Assembly (NCBI GenBank): GCA_950295325.1
Contig: OX485804.1
Coordinates: 39,804,001 to 39,868,000 of the forward strand
DNA from: Polytrichum commune
Lineage: Eukaryota; Streptophyta; Polytrichopsida; Polytrichales; Polytrichaceae
Length of the DNA stretch: 64,000 nt
Direction: 5' to 3'
A program made the position numbers and the translations under genes. How positions within the stretch are numbered: position 1 is the stretch's first letter; the number at the start of each line of letters is the position of its first letter. Under the pieces are notes generated by a model that was not told the DNA's origin, ran no database searches, and was given only the letters and a program-made list of their open reading frames with translations. Positions 19,376 to 29,839 of this stretch are shown one piece after another.

Positions 19376-21576
19376 GGATCCAAGCTTGCTGGCGTCAATC
19401 CAAGACTGTCAGCAAGTCCTTTGCCAATCATAATTGGTTGAGCACCGGAATCCATCATAACTCTCAGTGGTGTAGCACGGATAGTGGGCATATCCGTGCG
19501 TGAAACGACAAACAAAGATTTGTCGTTCATCAGCCGTACAACTCCAGGTTGCAAATTATGGCGTTCGCGAGCAGGCCTTGCAGAAATGTCTGCAAGATAT
19601 GCCGCTCCTGAAGCATAATTCGAAAATGACGTATCCACTGCTGAAATTGATGCTGGAGGAATATCAGTTTGCTTACCAAAAGCAATGATCGCCGCATCCG
19701 CAAGACTCGCTCGCAAATTGGCTAAGTCCTCCACCTCCTCAGCCACAGGTACGTCAACCACAACTTGGGATACTTGAAGGAATGGCAAATCCGCCTTACC
19801 TTCTAACATTCTCCCAGCTAAATGAAAAACTACAGCAGGCTTGAAATCCGAAGCCATAAACTCCGAACCCGAGAAAATTGGCATATGGAGAATTTTATAT
19901 GCCAATGCCTGCGTAACATCCTTCGAGATGGAATCCCCATCTCTCAAAGGTACAGGGTTTTTAGCCCCAACAACAGTGGTGTCTACCAATCCAAATGAAA
20001 GAAGTAACCGTGTTTGACCAATTTGATCAGCTGGTCCGGCATGGCGAGGATGTAGCACCTCGTTGCTACCACCACTCGTGGAAGCCACCGCATCTGCCAA
20101 TGTTTGTGAGCGAATAGAAGCCGCCGCCGCCACCACCTCTCCCGCTGCTCCAAACATATACATGTCCGAACCCGAGGTGCCACCACCCACATGCGGCTCA
20201 GAAATTTGAGCAAAAGATGCAGAAGATTTGAGCTTTTGCTCAAGCTCTGCCACCTTAGCCTCAAGACTCTGCTCCCTTGGAGACTTTTTAGTGACATAAC
20301 TAGCAGGCCGCATCTCAGGATGAAGTTGGAAACAATGATCCACATCGTGATTAGTGCCACCACAATGGCTACATTTCAATTGTCTCTTCTTAGAATTGTC
20401 CCCTGCCCTTACTGGTTCCATCTTTTGTTTTAATTTTCCCAAAGGCTGAGTTTTCTTCTTCTTAGGACAATTGGGATCATTCTTCGAATGACCAGCTTCT
20501 CCACAACCCCAACAATGCAAAATCTTTTGCTCCTTGACGGGTTGAATCTCAGCTAAACTACTAGTAGCTGTGACAATTCTTTTTGGTTTCGGACTCTCTG
20601 TCATCCAAGATACCATATCCGTGGCATCATGTTGGCAAAGAGTCCGATCACATCTTTCAACCACGGCAAACGCTTGTGCAAGCGTAGCTCGGCCCTCGTA
20701 GTCGAGGATAATCCGAGGTGATGCCAACTCAAGTAGCCGCTTGTCAATCTTAGACAAAAAGATTTTAACAAGCTGACTCTCAGCAAAAACACCTCCCGAC
20801 TCCACCGCAAATCGCGCGAGTCGCGTATACATGGTCCGTGGAGTATCATCCTTCTCTCGGCGGAAATCCTGGATGCGCTGCATCTGGTCTCGCCGAAACC
20901 CACCATACTCCACTTCCAAATGTGCGACAAATTCAGTAAGGGGATTAAACGGAGGTGGTGGACCAACAGCCGTCAATGCTGCCTGTGTAGCACGTGCCAC
21001 CCGTGAAAGGGTTGCCGTGCTACTGCTAGCCACCATTGGCCCAAGTGCCAGTTCCGTGTCCTTAGACTCCGCCGGCGATTCCTCCTCCTTTAAGGTGGGT
21101 GGAGCTAAGGTAGCAACCGCCCCATCCTTAAGGGCTGAAATGAGCTCAACCCGAGCCTCCCAATACTGCTCCACCTCCCGAAGTTGTCGCTGATGACCCT
21201 CTGTCCAGCGTTCATAAGTTTGGAGTGCCTCATACTCCAAATGTTGAGGCAGAAGTTCAAAGGCATACCAATCATTGAAATTGGAAGACCTTTGGCGTTT
21301 CTCCTTAATCCAGGTACGAAACCGGAGTTTCCAATCGGGCAAGGAAATGCCCCCAGCTCGACCTGAAAACCGATCACGCACTGAATTGTGGCGATCGTCC
21401 TCCATTTCGTCGAACGTGCCGACACTCCAAATCTGAAGCCTACTAGTAGTGTCCAACGCCGAAATAGGCTCAAAAGCCTCGTTGGTATCTACCTCTGGCT
21501 CAAGATTTGTGGTATGCACGTCCTCCAAGTAATCTGGTGATGGAGATCGATAATATCGGCTCCTAGTTTGCACCAT
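19300..21576 (-). CDS. Gag and first half of protease (758 residues)
   Basis: The longest intact frame in the window. It starts at ATG 21576 (MVQTRSRYY) and is the first domain after the leader. Residues ~205-310 form the retrotransposon Gag core (FNPLTEFVAHLEVEYGGF, then PRTMYTRLARFAVESGG). Two CCHC zinc knuckles follow at residues 355-370 (CWGCGEAGHSKNDPNC) and 402-415 (CSHCGGTNHDVDHC), which would bind the RNA genome. A coiled-coil-like segment (SLEAKVAELEQKLK, ~437-450) and an Ala/Ser-rich linker lead to the protease with the catalytic triplet DSG at 709-711 (RVMMDSGAQPIMIG). The last ~14 residues are out of frame because of the one-base loss near 19350. About 700 residues before the protease is long for a plant gypsy Gag. 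Confidence 0.9.
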   Translation of the reverse strand: MVQTRSRYYRSPSPDYLEDVHTTNLEPEVDTNEAFEPISALDTTSRLQIWSVGTFDEMEDDRHNSVRDRFSGRAGGISLPDWKLRFRTWIKEKRQRSSNFNDWYAFELLPQHLEYEALQTYERWTEGHQRQLREVEQYWEARVELISALKDGAVATLAPPTLKEEESPAESKDTELALGPMVASSSTATLSRVARATQAALTAVGPPPPFNPLTEFVAHLEVEYGGFRRDQMQRIQDFRREKDDTPRTMYTRLARFAVESGGVFAESQLVKIFLSKIDKRLLELASPRIILDYEGRATLAQAFAVVERCDRTLCQHDATDMVSWMTESPKPKRIVTATSSLAEIQPVKEQKILHCWGCGEAGHSKNDPNCPKKKKTQPLGKLKQKMEPVRAGDNSKKRQLKCSHCGGTNHDVDHCFQLHPEMRPASYVTKKSPREQSLEAKVAELEQKLKSSASFAQISEPHVGGGTSGSDMYMFGAAGEVVAAAASIRSQTLADAVASTSGGSNEVLHPRHAGPADQIGQTRLLLSFGLVDTTVVGAKNPVPLRDGDSISKDVTQALAYKILHMPIFSGSEFMASDFKPAVVFHLAGRMLEGKADLPFLQVSQVVVDVPVAEEVEDLANLRASLADAAIIAFGKQTDIPPASISAVDTSFSNYASGAAYLADISARPARERHNLQPGVVRLMNDKSLFVVSRTDMPTIRATPLRVMMDSGAQPIMIGKGLADSLGLTPASLDPCPFTIVTSVGALNVQQVTPRHLYV

Positions 21577-21730
21577 AAAATAATCACTTGAATACCTGCA
21601 ACTATCTACAAGGTAATGGCAACCTGCACCTGTTGCGGGCTATCTAAATGGCAATCCCTTGCCAAATGCCAAGTGTTTATGCCCCCAGAATTCCAAAATT
21701 GTGCAAAGGTTTGAGATTGGTAATTAAAAT

Positions 21731-22022
21731 GAAAAATCAGCGTTGAAAAGGCTCATTTCCAAGGTGATTATGGACTCCAATCAACAAACTAAATGCACCA
21801 ATGGACTCCTAGGAAGATTTCACACAAATTAGGCTCAACTTTCACTCTGTTCGGAGTTAATTTGCTCCCAAAAACAAAAATCAGCGTTGAAATTAATAAT
21901 TTCAGCAATGATTTTGAATTCCAATCAACAATCCAATTACACCATTGGATTCCTTGGCAAATTTCACACAAGATAGGCTCAAATTTCACTCCAATCGGAG
22001 CTAGTATGCCCCCAAATTTGAA
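21731..22022. repeat. Tandem 146-bp duplication in the retrotransposon leader
   Basis: Two copies start with AAAAATCAGCGTTGAAA (near 21731 and 21877). They share CCAATCAACAA, a CACCA(A/T)TGGA(C/T)TCCT block, ATTTCACACAA, TAGGCTCAA and TTTCACTC(TG/CA)T(T/A)CGGAG. They lie in the untranslated leader just upstream of gag. The frame across them on the minus strand is repetitive and not a gene. Confidence 0.65.
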
Positions 22023-22025
22023 CCT

Positions 22026-22943
22026 CAAAATTTGTGAGAATTGGATGCCAAGTTTGAAAGGTGAAAATAAAAATATGAAAAATAAAAATAAAATAAAATA
22101 AAATAAAAATATTTGTGTTAATTAAACAAAACAAAAACCAAAAACCAAAAACAAAAAATAAAATAAAAAATAAACTTAATTAGCTTAAATGAATTAACTT
22201 AATTAATTTAATTTAACTCAACCTAATTTAATTAACTTAAAATAATGAACCTAATTAATTAAGCTAATTTAAGTTAATTAACTAACCTAATTAACTAACC
22301 TAATTAACTAAGTTAATTAACTAACCTAATTAACTAATTAAGCTAACTAACTTAATTAATCAACTTAATCAACTTAGTCAAACTTACCTTGAAAAGGGGG
22401 GGGGGGGGCCAGGCTGGCGCCGCCCGCCACCTCGGCCAGGCTGTCGCCCGCCCGCCCCCGGCCCCGGCCCGCTGCCACCTCGCCGCAAGGCCCGGTTGGC
22501 GCCGCCCGCCCGCCCCCGGCCCGGGATTTTGCCGCCCCTGGGTGCAGAATTGGAGCTCCATGAGCTCCAAGAGTGTCCGTGGAGCTCCGGAGCTCAAAAA
22601 AAAATTATAAAAAAATTCGGATTGTAAGTTTGGTTTGTGTTTGTTTGTAAATTTAAAAAAAAATTAAACTTTGCTTTTACAAATTGCAAGCAAGAATGAT
22701 GTGACTTGAGAATCTTGAGACCAAATAGAATCTCAAGATTCAACCATCAACACTTGAAGAAAACACAAAGAGACAACAAAAGAAAAATGGGAAGATTTCT
22801 CTCAAAATCTTCTTGAGGGTTGCAAGAAATAACAAACTAAGCTTTCAAACACTTGTATCACTCATTTGCTCTCAATACTGGGCCATTCTAGCTCAGGAAT
22901 ACAACCAAAAATTGAAAAATTTGAGCCATATTGTTGTCAAGTA
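22026..22943 (-). other. Retrotransposon leader: AT-rich blocks and a GC-rich, G4-prone segment
   Basis: From 22075 to 22185 the sequence is A-rich (AAATAAAAT repeats). From 22180 to 22380 it is a TTAATTAA/CTAACCTAATT repeat. A run of 14 G follows near 22396, then ~150 bp of very high GC (22410-22560). On the RNA-sense strand the GC block contains GGGCCGGGGGCGGGCGGG twice, which fits the G-quadruplex pattern. The rest to 22943 is AT-rich. I could not identify a convincing tRNA primer site next to the LTR. Confidence 0.55.
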
Positions 22944-23376
22944 TGAGGGTTTCTCTCTCCAAGCTTAAGAAACTAAAATGTCTCCTTACAAAGCTTAAGA
23001 AACTCTAAAATTCACACACAAGAGTCAAGCTATCTCTCACTCCACGAAGGGAGAATCCAAGAGTGCAAGTGGTGGAGAAAGAATGCAAAGGCTTTACTCA
23101 TAATCTACTTCACCATAGCCATGAGAAAGCAACAACAAGCTCTCTCTCTCTCTCAAAACACACTCACAAGACTTGACTTGACAACAATGGCAAGTCAAGA
23201 GGCCTTCCTCTCCATACAACCCCAATCCTATGTGGAGTTCATCCATGGAGTGGATGAACAACTAACTAGGACTCCCAATGGAGTCCGTTACTCATCCCAA
23301 CACACATGGACTCCTAATGGAGTCCATTTACTCCTAAATTGACGTAACTTAGCCCCCGATGTCACCTCACGTGACA
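22944..23376 (-). repeat. 5' LTR of the DNMT/PHD retrotransposon
   Basis: 433 bp, TG...CA ends, matching 12492-12922 with four substitutions and a 2-bp microsatellite difference. It carries the same stem-loop string as the 3' LTR. The flank at 23377 (AATTGG) does not match the flank at 12491 (TCAAGA), so no target duplication is visible. The X repeat that brackets the 3' LTR is missing here. The plus-strand frame at 23121-23342 lies within the LTR and is spurious. Confidence 0.9.
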
Positions 23377-23870
23377 AATTGGACTACAACCTCAAACTTT
23401 ATTAACTACTCCACAATCATTTATCGTCTATATATTATGAACAACTATTGGGAGGATCTATGTACTATGCAAAGAATCAACAAACATGCAATTATAATAA
23501 TATTAAATAAGGGGAAGTCCAAATTGCAATCCAATTTTGCCGATGCTTAATCATTGATTTGCTAATACAACACAAGTTTTGTTGTGTAAATCTAACTAGG
23601 GGATACTGGGAAGAAAAGAAAAAAAGGTGTTGCACCGCATGACCGGGAATTTTGTGACATAATGCCCCTTTTATGTTGGGCCACATGTACAAAATGTACA
23701 ATACTCATCTTGAGTATTCTTTATCTTGCAAGGGTGAACTAACAGTTGTTGTATCAATATGGGTTGGCAAACTGTGAATTAGTGTTGAATAGTGTCAAAT
23801 AAAGTAAACAATTCAAAAGTGATTGTTGCATGCGACCCACATGGTTGACAAACCTTTCAAACAACTCAAG
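23377..23870. other. Intergenic DNA, no recognised gene
   Basis: AT-rich flank of the retrotransposon. Short frames on both strands (23359-23701) have no motif. Confidence 0.4.
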
Positions 23871-24563
23871 TGGAGGCCACACGCATTCGAAAACCCCGGT
23901 TTCGAAATGGAGTTTGGTAAGCCAAGGTAAAAGAATGTTGGCCTTGACATATGCCTAGCTTTGAGGAGCCGGGTTTTGAGGTTGGTCCCTCTTTTAATGG
24001 GTAGAATCGTCTTTTTTCAACTCCAATCTAAGACGGCGGTTTTGCAAGTCTTAAAACCTCCATTTTTTTAATTGGAGTTACTAATAAAAGACTATGCTAA
24101 AAAGAACCACAACCAAAATCGGTTGTGGTTCTTTTGACTAGCCTGATCCGCAGTTGCTAAACGACTGCAAATTTGTTTTTTTGGTTTAGAAACCGAAGTT
24201 TTAGGAATTTGGGGGCGTGTAATATACCGTTGGAAAGATCTTGAAAATACCTTTCCAATGGTATATTACACACCACAAAAAGAAAAAAATTCAGTCACAA
24301 AAAGAAAAAAGAAAAATATGTAGTTGTTTAGCGACTGCATATGAGGCTGGTCAAAAGAATCATAACAAATTTCATGTGCGGTTGTTTTGGGCATAGTTTT
24401 CTACTACTGAGTTGAAGATGGATGGTTTAAATCAATGAAAGAGGTGTCAACCTTGGAACCCAACTCCTCCAAGTTAGGCACATGTCAAGGCCAACATTGT
24501 TTTTACCTTGGCTTACAAAACTTTGTTTTGAAACCATCGTATTTGAATGTGTGTGGCCTCCCC
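23871..24563. repeat. ~0.7-kb foldback element
   Basis: The two halves are inverted copies. GGAGGCCACACGCATTCGAA at the left end pairs with GAATGTGTGTGGCCTCC at the right. GTAAGCCAAGGTAAAAGAAT pairs with TTTTTACCTTGGCTTAC, and GTTGGCCTTGACATATGCC pairs with GGCACATGTCAAGGCCAAC. GGTTCTTTTGACTAGCCTGA pairs with GAGGCTGGTCAAAAGAATC. A second small hairpin (GTGTAATATACC / GGTATATTACAC) sits at the centre. No coding frame. Confidence 0.7.
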
Positions 24564-25066
24564 TTCAACGCTGAGAGAATTGGTAGGTTGACACAAAGTT
24601 GAGAATGAACTATGAAATAAAGGTTAGTTAACTAGACAACTACATGCTAGCTTGAGCGTTATGCCATTCAATACATGTTTTACTTACCTTATGCAATAAT
24701 TCTCTCTCTCATGCCTTGATCACACCATAATTTCCGTAAGGTTTTAGCCGTGTAATTGTTGGGGATTATATTAGAAATGGATGCTAGCCCACCACTTTCC
24801 ACACTATTATAGCCGGAGATGCTGACGGATGGTGCCTAAAGTGGCTAGTGTGATCTGCTAACAACTTACTCGGTACCCATCTCCCCTAAAAACAAAAACT
24901 TAATTTGGTTAATTGCATGCACAAGTTATATTGGAGTGATGATTAATCAATTCTCGCCTGCAACCACTTCAGCTTCCCATGTCCCTAACCTAATAGAAAA
25001 ACCCCTCAAGCCACATGTATTGAAAGAACCTCCGTCAAACTGAAATATTAGCATTAGTCTACATAA
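24564..25066. other. Intergenic DNA with one dispersed repeat
   Basis: 24763-24862 (TAGCCCACCACTTTCCACAC, then CCGGAGATGCTGACGGATGG) matches 8100-8198. No gene seen. Confidence 0.4.
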
Positions 25067-25190
25067 GGGTCACTTTACACACAAGGGCGGATGCTGAATT
25101 CCCCTGAATCTTTTTTTTTCTAATTTTTTTTCTTTGTTATTATTATTATTTATGATTTTTTTTTTTTTTTTTTTTTTTGGGGGGGGGGTT
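25067..25190. repeat. Tourist-like end fragment and homopolymer tract
   Basis: AGGGTCACTTTACACACAAGG near 25067 is a left-end fragment of the Tourist-like family. It is followed by a T-rich stretch with TTATTATTATT and then about 24 T and 10 G in a row (near 25157-25190). The homopolymer could be a poly(A) tail of a retroposed sequence on the minus strand, or an assembly-sensitive region. Confidence 0.45.
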
Positions 25191-25907
25191 GACAACGTCA
25201 GAAGTTGCTTGAGGGCTCTAAACACAAAAATGTCATCGTAACCATGCAACATATAACGCTTATGTCCACAATATTGCGTCATCCACACATGTCCACTAGA
25301 TGACGTTTTCCAGGCCCACGTCATGTAAGAACTCTCATTTAATATCCTTTAGCTTGGTATTAAGTTCTAGTTGTACTTGCTATGTGTTGCATAGCATGTT
25401 CTTCGCATCATGTTCTTTAGGTACTGCATATTTTGTTCTTCAGATACATTTTTTCGAGATTTTTGGAAATGGATATTTTCCATATTCAATCTCAACGGGC
25501 TTCATTGTCATTTTTTCATTGTTTTGTGTGCTCTACGGAGTTGTGTTGTTTCTACACCGTTCTTTGCTTCCCATGTTCTATGGTCTTCGATTCATATGAA
25601 ATGTTCAAATGAGAGATGCATTCTTTGATGGGATGTTGTGGCAATTAACAGAGAGTTCAACACATCTCATGTGGGTTTAGGTTTAGTTTTCTTCTCTCCT
25701 TGCTTCCCTCTATGGACATGGAGTTATTTGAGCATCATATCGCAAGCGCCCATCATCCACGTTCTATATCCCATGCAAGATTTCAATCCTTGTCTATTTC
25801 ATATGATGATCTTGCCCAAAATAACCATGCAAAATTTCAAGCAAATCAAGCTCATGGCTTGGTCACCAAACCCTCCTACACATGCATTCGGAACTATCCT
25901 CTTCGTA
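25191..25907. other. Intergenic DNA, no recognised gene
   Basis: Overlapping plus-strand frames at 25300-25628 and 25638-25919 are rich in Phe/Leu/Cys as expected from T-rich DNA. No domain was recognised. Confidence 0.35.
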
Positions 25908-27137
25908 GGTAGCCAATGATTAGATGTGGACTTTCATCCATGAAAGTTCACTCTTGAGTTGATCATTGTGTTGCCAAAGCAACACTACAACAACCCGAAG
26001 CATAGTTGTCAAGTAAGCTCCGGGTGGGTCGGTTCGGCAAAGTAGACATTTTCTCTTAGCCAATAGGGCCCTAGCAACTTCAGACTTCCATAACTTTGTT
26101 ACATGATCTTTGCTCCTATCAAGCAATCACTCTATCGACATCTACTCTTTGCGTAGATGCCAATAGACTCTTCACTTGCTCCATTCAGGGAACTCTTGAG
26201 GAAGTTATGGTTGTTCTAACCTAGGCAGTCCCAGGCGCCACTCCCAGGTCATTGTTGTCCCAAGGCGCTGTCCTTAGGCAACGCCCCATTCAAATTCCCA
26301 TATCTCATAGCTCACACCTCCAATTAGGGAATTCTTGAGCATTCTAGAATTTGGACGCCATAAGCTACTCATAGCTCATGGCCTTACCCTCGTGACTCCT
26401 AGTCTCCGTGGGTGGGAGGCGTTCTCAACGCCCAGGGCCCTCTCACCTATGGCGCCACAAGTCCCGGTATCGGGTAGAGAGGGTTCCGCCTTGGGAAAGC
26501 ACTGGGCTTCTGGCTACAACTAGATTTTATCGGACCCGTCGAATCTTCTGGTCTTCAATCGAGTCTTCTGGTCTTCTAGTCTTCAATTTCTTCAATTTCT
26601 TCTAATCTTCAACCTCTTTCCCGTCGACTCACACCGTGAGCTTCGAATCCACTTCTCTCTCTCCACAACTTTTCTCCCACAATAATCACATAACATCTTT
26701 CCTTCACCACCTCTCTCTATCCATGCGAGAGACAAAGTTCTATCTTATCCTCATCACATGGCTTCTAATCACCCATTGGTCCAAAGTAACTCAAGATAAC
26801 TAAAAGACAAAAATAAACTATGAGTAAATAAGAAGGTAATCTATTTCTATCATTTGGTAAAGGTAACTAAGAGTAACTATGAGTAAACATAAAGGTAAGC
26901 AACTTCTATCCACTTCTATCCTTAGGTAATGATAACTAAAATAAACTATGAGTAAATAAAAAAAGTAATCTACTTCTATTCTTTATTATTTTTCTCCAAG
27001 ACCAAGAATCACAATGCAATATTAAATACATACACATCTATATAGTGTACGTATTTACATCACGACACCGGGTGTCACTTTGGGGTCCCCCTTGTGCCCA
27101 TGGTGTTGCGGGCACTCCTCATGGAGAGGTGCACGAC
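25908..27137. repeat. Second copy of the hairpin-rich repeat, split by a 0.6-kb insertion
   Basis: 25908-26467 and 27067-27137 together align with 15100-15902. The split lies at GTCCCGG / CCGGGTGTCAC. Stem pairs such as GGACTTTCAT/ATGAAAGTTC, GTTGC/GCAAC and GGCGTT/AACGCC are retained with changes, while others (the 24-bp palindrome) have decayed. The inserted 26468-27066 segment is unrelated and pyrimidine-rich (TCTTCTGGTCTTCAATC, CTCTCTCTCC). On the minus strand it begins TGTCGTGATG, so it may be a solo LTR of another family. Confidence 0.65.
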
Positions 27138-28059
27138 ATTCACATGGCTTTGAGGTTGATTTCCTTGCAAACCTTGATAGAGTAATGTCGTCTATGCTTA
27201 GTTTCTGTCATGGGGAAATTCTTGTCTTGGAACTTGGAGGTGTAAAGACAAGCATGTGTGAGGGTGTCTTGGTGAACCACGGTCATGGTCCCAACCCTGT
27301 ATAAAGAGGCCTAGGAGTGCATAAATGTTTGGAGTGCATGCTACACATAAGTTCATATGGGGACAAAGATGTAGGATTTGTCACGAACCTTATTGGGGAG
27401 CCCTACAACTCATTGTTCAATTGTATAAGGGACAAATTTTACATGTTGATATGCTTGATCCATCGATTTTGCGTTGGAAAGGCGATTGTATTGCATCAAG
27501 GTTGTCCAAACACATGGACTCTTTGACATCTGCAACAAAGCCTCTCGATGTTGGTGTTGTCATCTTTGGCGCGATCACTAGGATTTCATGCAGAACTGCT
27601 CTGACATAGTCTAAGTCAGTTGCAATGTTATGTGATGCGTCTTCTAATTCCATTCCAATATACATAAGATGCAATTGCGTTGACCCCGGGGCTTTGAGAT
27701 TCTACACAATCTCTTAAATTTATGCAAATTTATGCACCTTTTTTTTTTTTCAAGTCACCCAATGCTACGGGCCCTACATCCATGTCTTCATGGAAAACCA
27801 ATAAGGAACATAAAACATGTGTGACAATGGAAAATAACATAAGGACAACTAAAGGATTTGCATAGTTGGAGGACTACATAGTTGATGGCCATATCATAAA
27901 GATGCAAGAAGAACACAACACACAAGTTGAAGGACATAAGGACATAAATGTACGGCATATTGTAAGGATGCATAAATAACACAACACACAATTTGAAGGA
28001 CATAGTTGGACGACTTACTTGTAGAACCTTGCCCTGTCAACCACCTTGAAAGTTCGGAG
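27138..28059. other. Intergenic DNA with a short tandem repeat, no recognised gene
   Basis: Frames at 27080-27609 (plus) and 27417-27674 (minus) show no motif. 27850-28015 holds two ~75-bp copies (ATAACACAACACACAA, then TTGAAGGACATA). The minus-strand frame there is a repeat product (MSFKLCVVLFMHPYN / MSFNLCVVFFLHLYD). Confidence 0.4.
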
Positions 28060-28485
28060 CCAATCCAAGTTTGTTTCACACTATGCATGAAGGACCAATG
28101 GAGTAATTGAATGCGAGATGGATGTTAAGTCTATATGGATTGCTACATGGCATCAACTGGATCATGTTTCATGTTCATTTGGACTATTTTCAAAAACTAC
28201 CACTTGAAAGTAGGCCTAAATACAAAACTAAGAGACCATTACACTCTAAAATTTGACAACTATTTATTTATAGTATTTTGTCGTGTGTGAGGAGCCCACA
28301 TGAATAAAAATTCAATGAAATTGCATTTGGATAAGGGCCCGGTCATATATGACTTCACAGTATGCTTGAGGGCCCAAGACTACACTACATTATTTTATAA
28401 GTGTCTTGGGGACGGCCTTAGGACACTTCTTACGGGCTCTTACATTTTCATGGTCATGGCTCTTGACTCGTGTGTGAAGTGGCCA
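28060..28485. repeat. Tourist-like MITE, diverged copy
   Basis: The right terminus is GTGTGTGAAGTGGCCAC. The interior shares GCGAGATGGATG, CTACATGGCATC, GTGTCTTGGGGACGGCCT and GGTCATGGCTCTTG with the copies at 4196 and 46458. The left end is eroded around 28060. The interior frame at 28300-28542 is not a gene. Confidence 0.6.
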
Positions 28486-28682
28486 CTAAATTTTGTGAAG
28501 AAAAGGGAGGTGGCTTTTGTGCTGACATGTTGTAGAGGTTGACCTTGATTTGTAGGACACGAATTCAACGTACACACCGTCATAACAATCTGCAATGTCA
28601 GAGCTCCGATCACTGATCTTGATGGCATACAACTTGACTTAACTTTTATAACATAACTTACTCTTTACTACACACTTTTGTC

Positions 28683-28880
28683 TAATTAGTGTGGGTTATC
28701 ATTTGGAGTTACTTGTTGCTATAATTTTTAACCAACATTTTTTTATGAACTAAGTTATATTATATTTTTCAATGTGCATACTAACTACTCATTTTATTTG
28801 TGTAAAAAAATTATACCTTTGGTTAAAAGTTATAGTAGCATGTAATTCCAAATGGTAACCCACACTAATTAGGCAAAACA
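28683..28880. repeat. ~200-bp MITE with ~60-bp inverted termini
   Basis: The left end CTAATTAGTGTGGGTTATCA, then TTTGGAGTTAC, is the near reverse complement of the right end, GTAATTCCAAATGG then TAACCCACACTAATTAGG. A second copy lies at 51482-51678. No coding capacity. Confidence 0.65.
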
Positions 28881-29839
28881 ATGTAGTTGGCAACGTCCCT
28901 CCATTTGTATCATGTAATAACCTATTCTATTTTCGAGGAAGTGATGGTGGTCGTCATCATCATTCCCCATCCTTTCAAGCTTGACTACCCAATGTGCACT
29001 CACATTGTTAGCTAATTCTCCTAGGTAGGTGGTGTAAGCATGCTTTTACTTAGCTAGAATTTGGTTAGCTAATCCTCGCTAACTCGTAAGTTAGCTAATT
29101 CTCTTAACTAGGTGGTGTAGCTGGACCCTAACTTAGGGTGGGTTTGCATTAGGGTCCACTTTCAAGAAAATTAGAATTTGAGTCACCCCGTCATGGACCT
29201 TACACTCACGAAGTTACTAGAAAACGTGGTCCTAGAACACACATCCCATATGACACGGGCGGTCATTATGACATGACCCCACTTACATGCCTTGAATCCA
29301 AATAAATCTTAGGAGGAATATGTTAGAAAGCATTTAGAGTTAACATAGGGTTCCTTATTGATTAAAAAAATTGGCCATGTAGGGATGTACTTAACACCTA
29401 TTATTATGTGCACATTAGAGGAGAGAGGAAAATATAGCGTATTAAGAAAGGGGTCAAGTGTACTCTCTAGAACCTAGGTAAGCCATAAATACCAAGATTT
29501 GAGGTTATCATGAAATGAGTTGTTTCATGTGGAATAGATAGATGGATAGATAGATAGAAGGATGTTGATAAACCCTTGGGAAGTATATACAACATTTGAT
29601 TGGAATAGTTTTACCACGTTAATCATATATGTTCTAGTGGAGTAGGGTTGCAAGTATATTTGATTTAGGCAAACCTATTTTATGCACCTAGAAATCACAA
29701 TAAAGCCATATACCCAATGTCGTGTAAATACACATCATTATACATAACACATTGTGTGAAAAACATAGTCATAAAAACACGTGATAAAAAAATATATAAG
29801 TGTGTCACTAACACACTCTCAACGAAAGAGTAATGAATT
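28881..29839. other. Intergenic DNA, no recognised gene
   Basis: AT-rich. 29000-29130 has local repeats (GTTAGCTAATTCTC, TAGGTGGTGTA). No open frame of interest. Confidence 0.4.

Larger units (their letters stand above)
12492..23376 (-). mobile_element. Ty3/gypsy retrotransposon encoding a DNA methyltransferase and a PHD finger
   Basis: A 10.9-kb minus-strand element bounded by 431/433-bp LTRs about 99 percent identical. The order from the 5' LTR is: ~1.4-kb leader, Gag with two zinc knuckles, aspartic protease, C5 cytosine methyltransferase, RT, RNase H, a ~0.9-kb inserted repeat, integrase, PHD finger, 3' UTR and 3' LTR. RT-RNaseH-integrase order places it in Ty3/gypsy. The polyprotein (about 2,400 residues without the insertion) is interrupted by about ten nonsense codons and one 1-nt deletion, so it cannot encode its own proteins now. 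A tRNA primer site and a polypurine tract next to the LTRs are not clear; a CTAGTGGGGGCACT tract (13031-13044, minus) precedes the X2 repeat instead of the LTR. Retrotransposons carrying DNMTs are known in charophytes and dinoflagellates. Confidence 0.92.

Noticed and set aside
20831-21193. Plus-strand frame of 120 codons opposite gag
   Set aside because: Shadow of the Gag frame. Its Ser/Arg bias follows from the codon usage of the other strand.
22180-22380. TTAATTAA-rich tract considered as a matrix attachment region
   Set aside because: It lies in the leader of a retrotransposon and is a simple repeat; base composition alone is not evidence of attachment.
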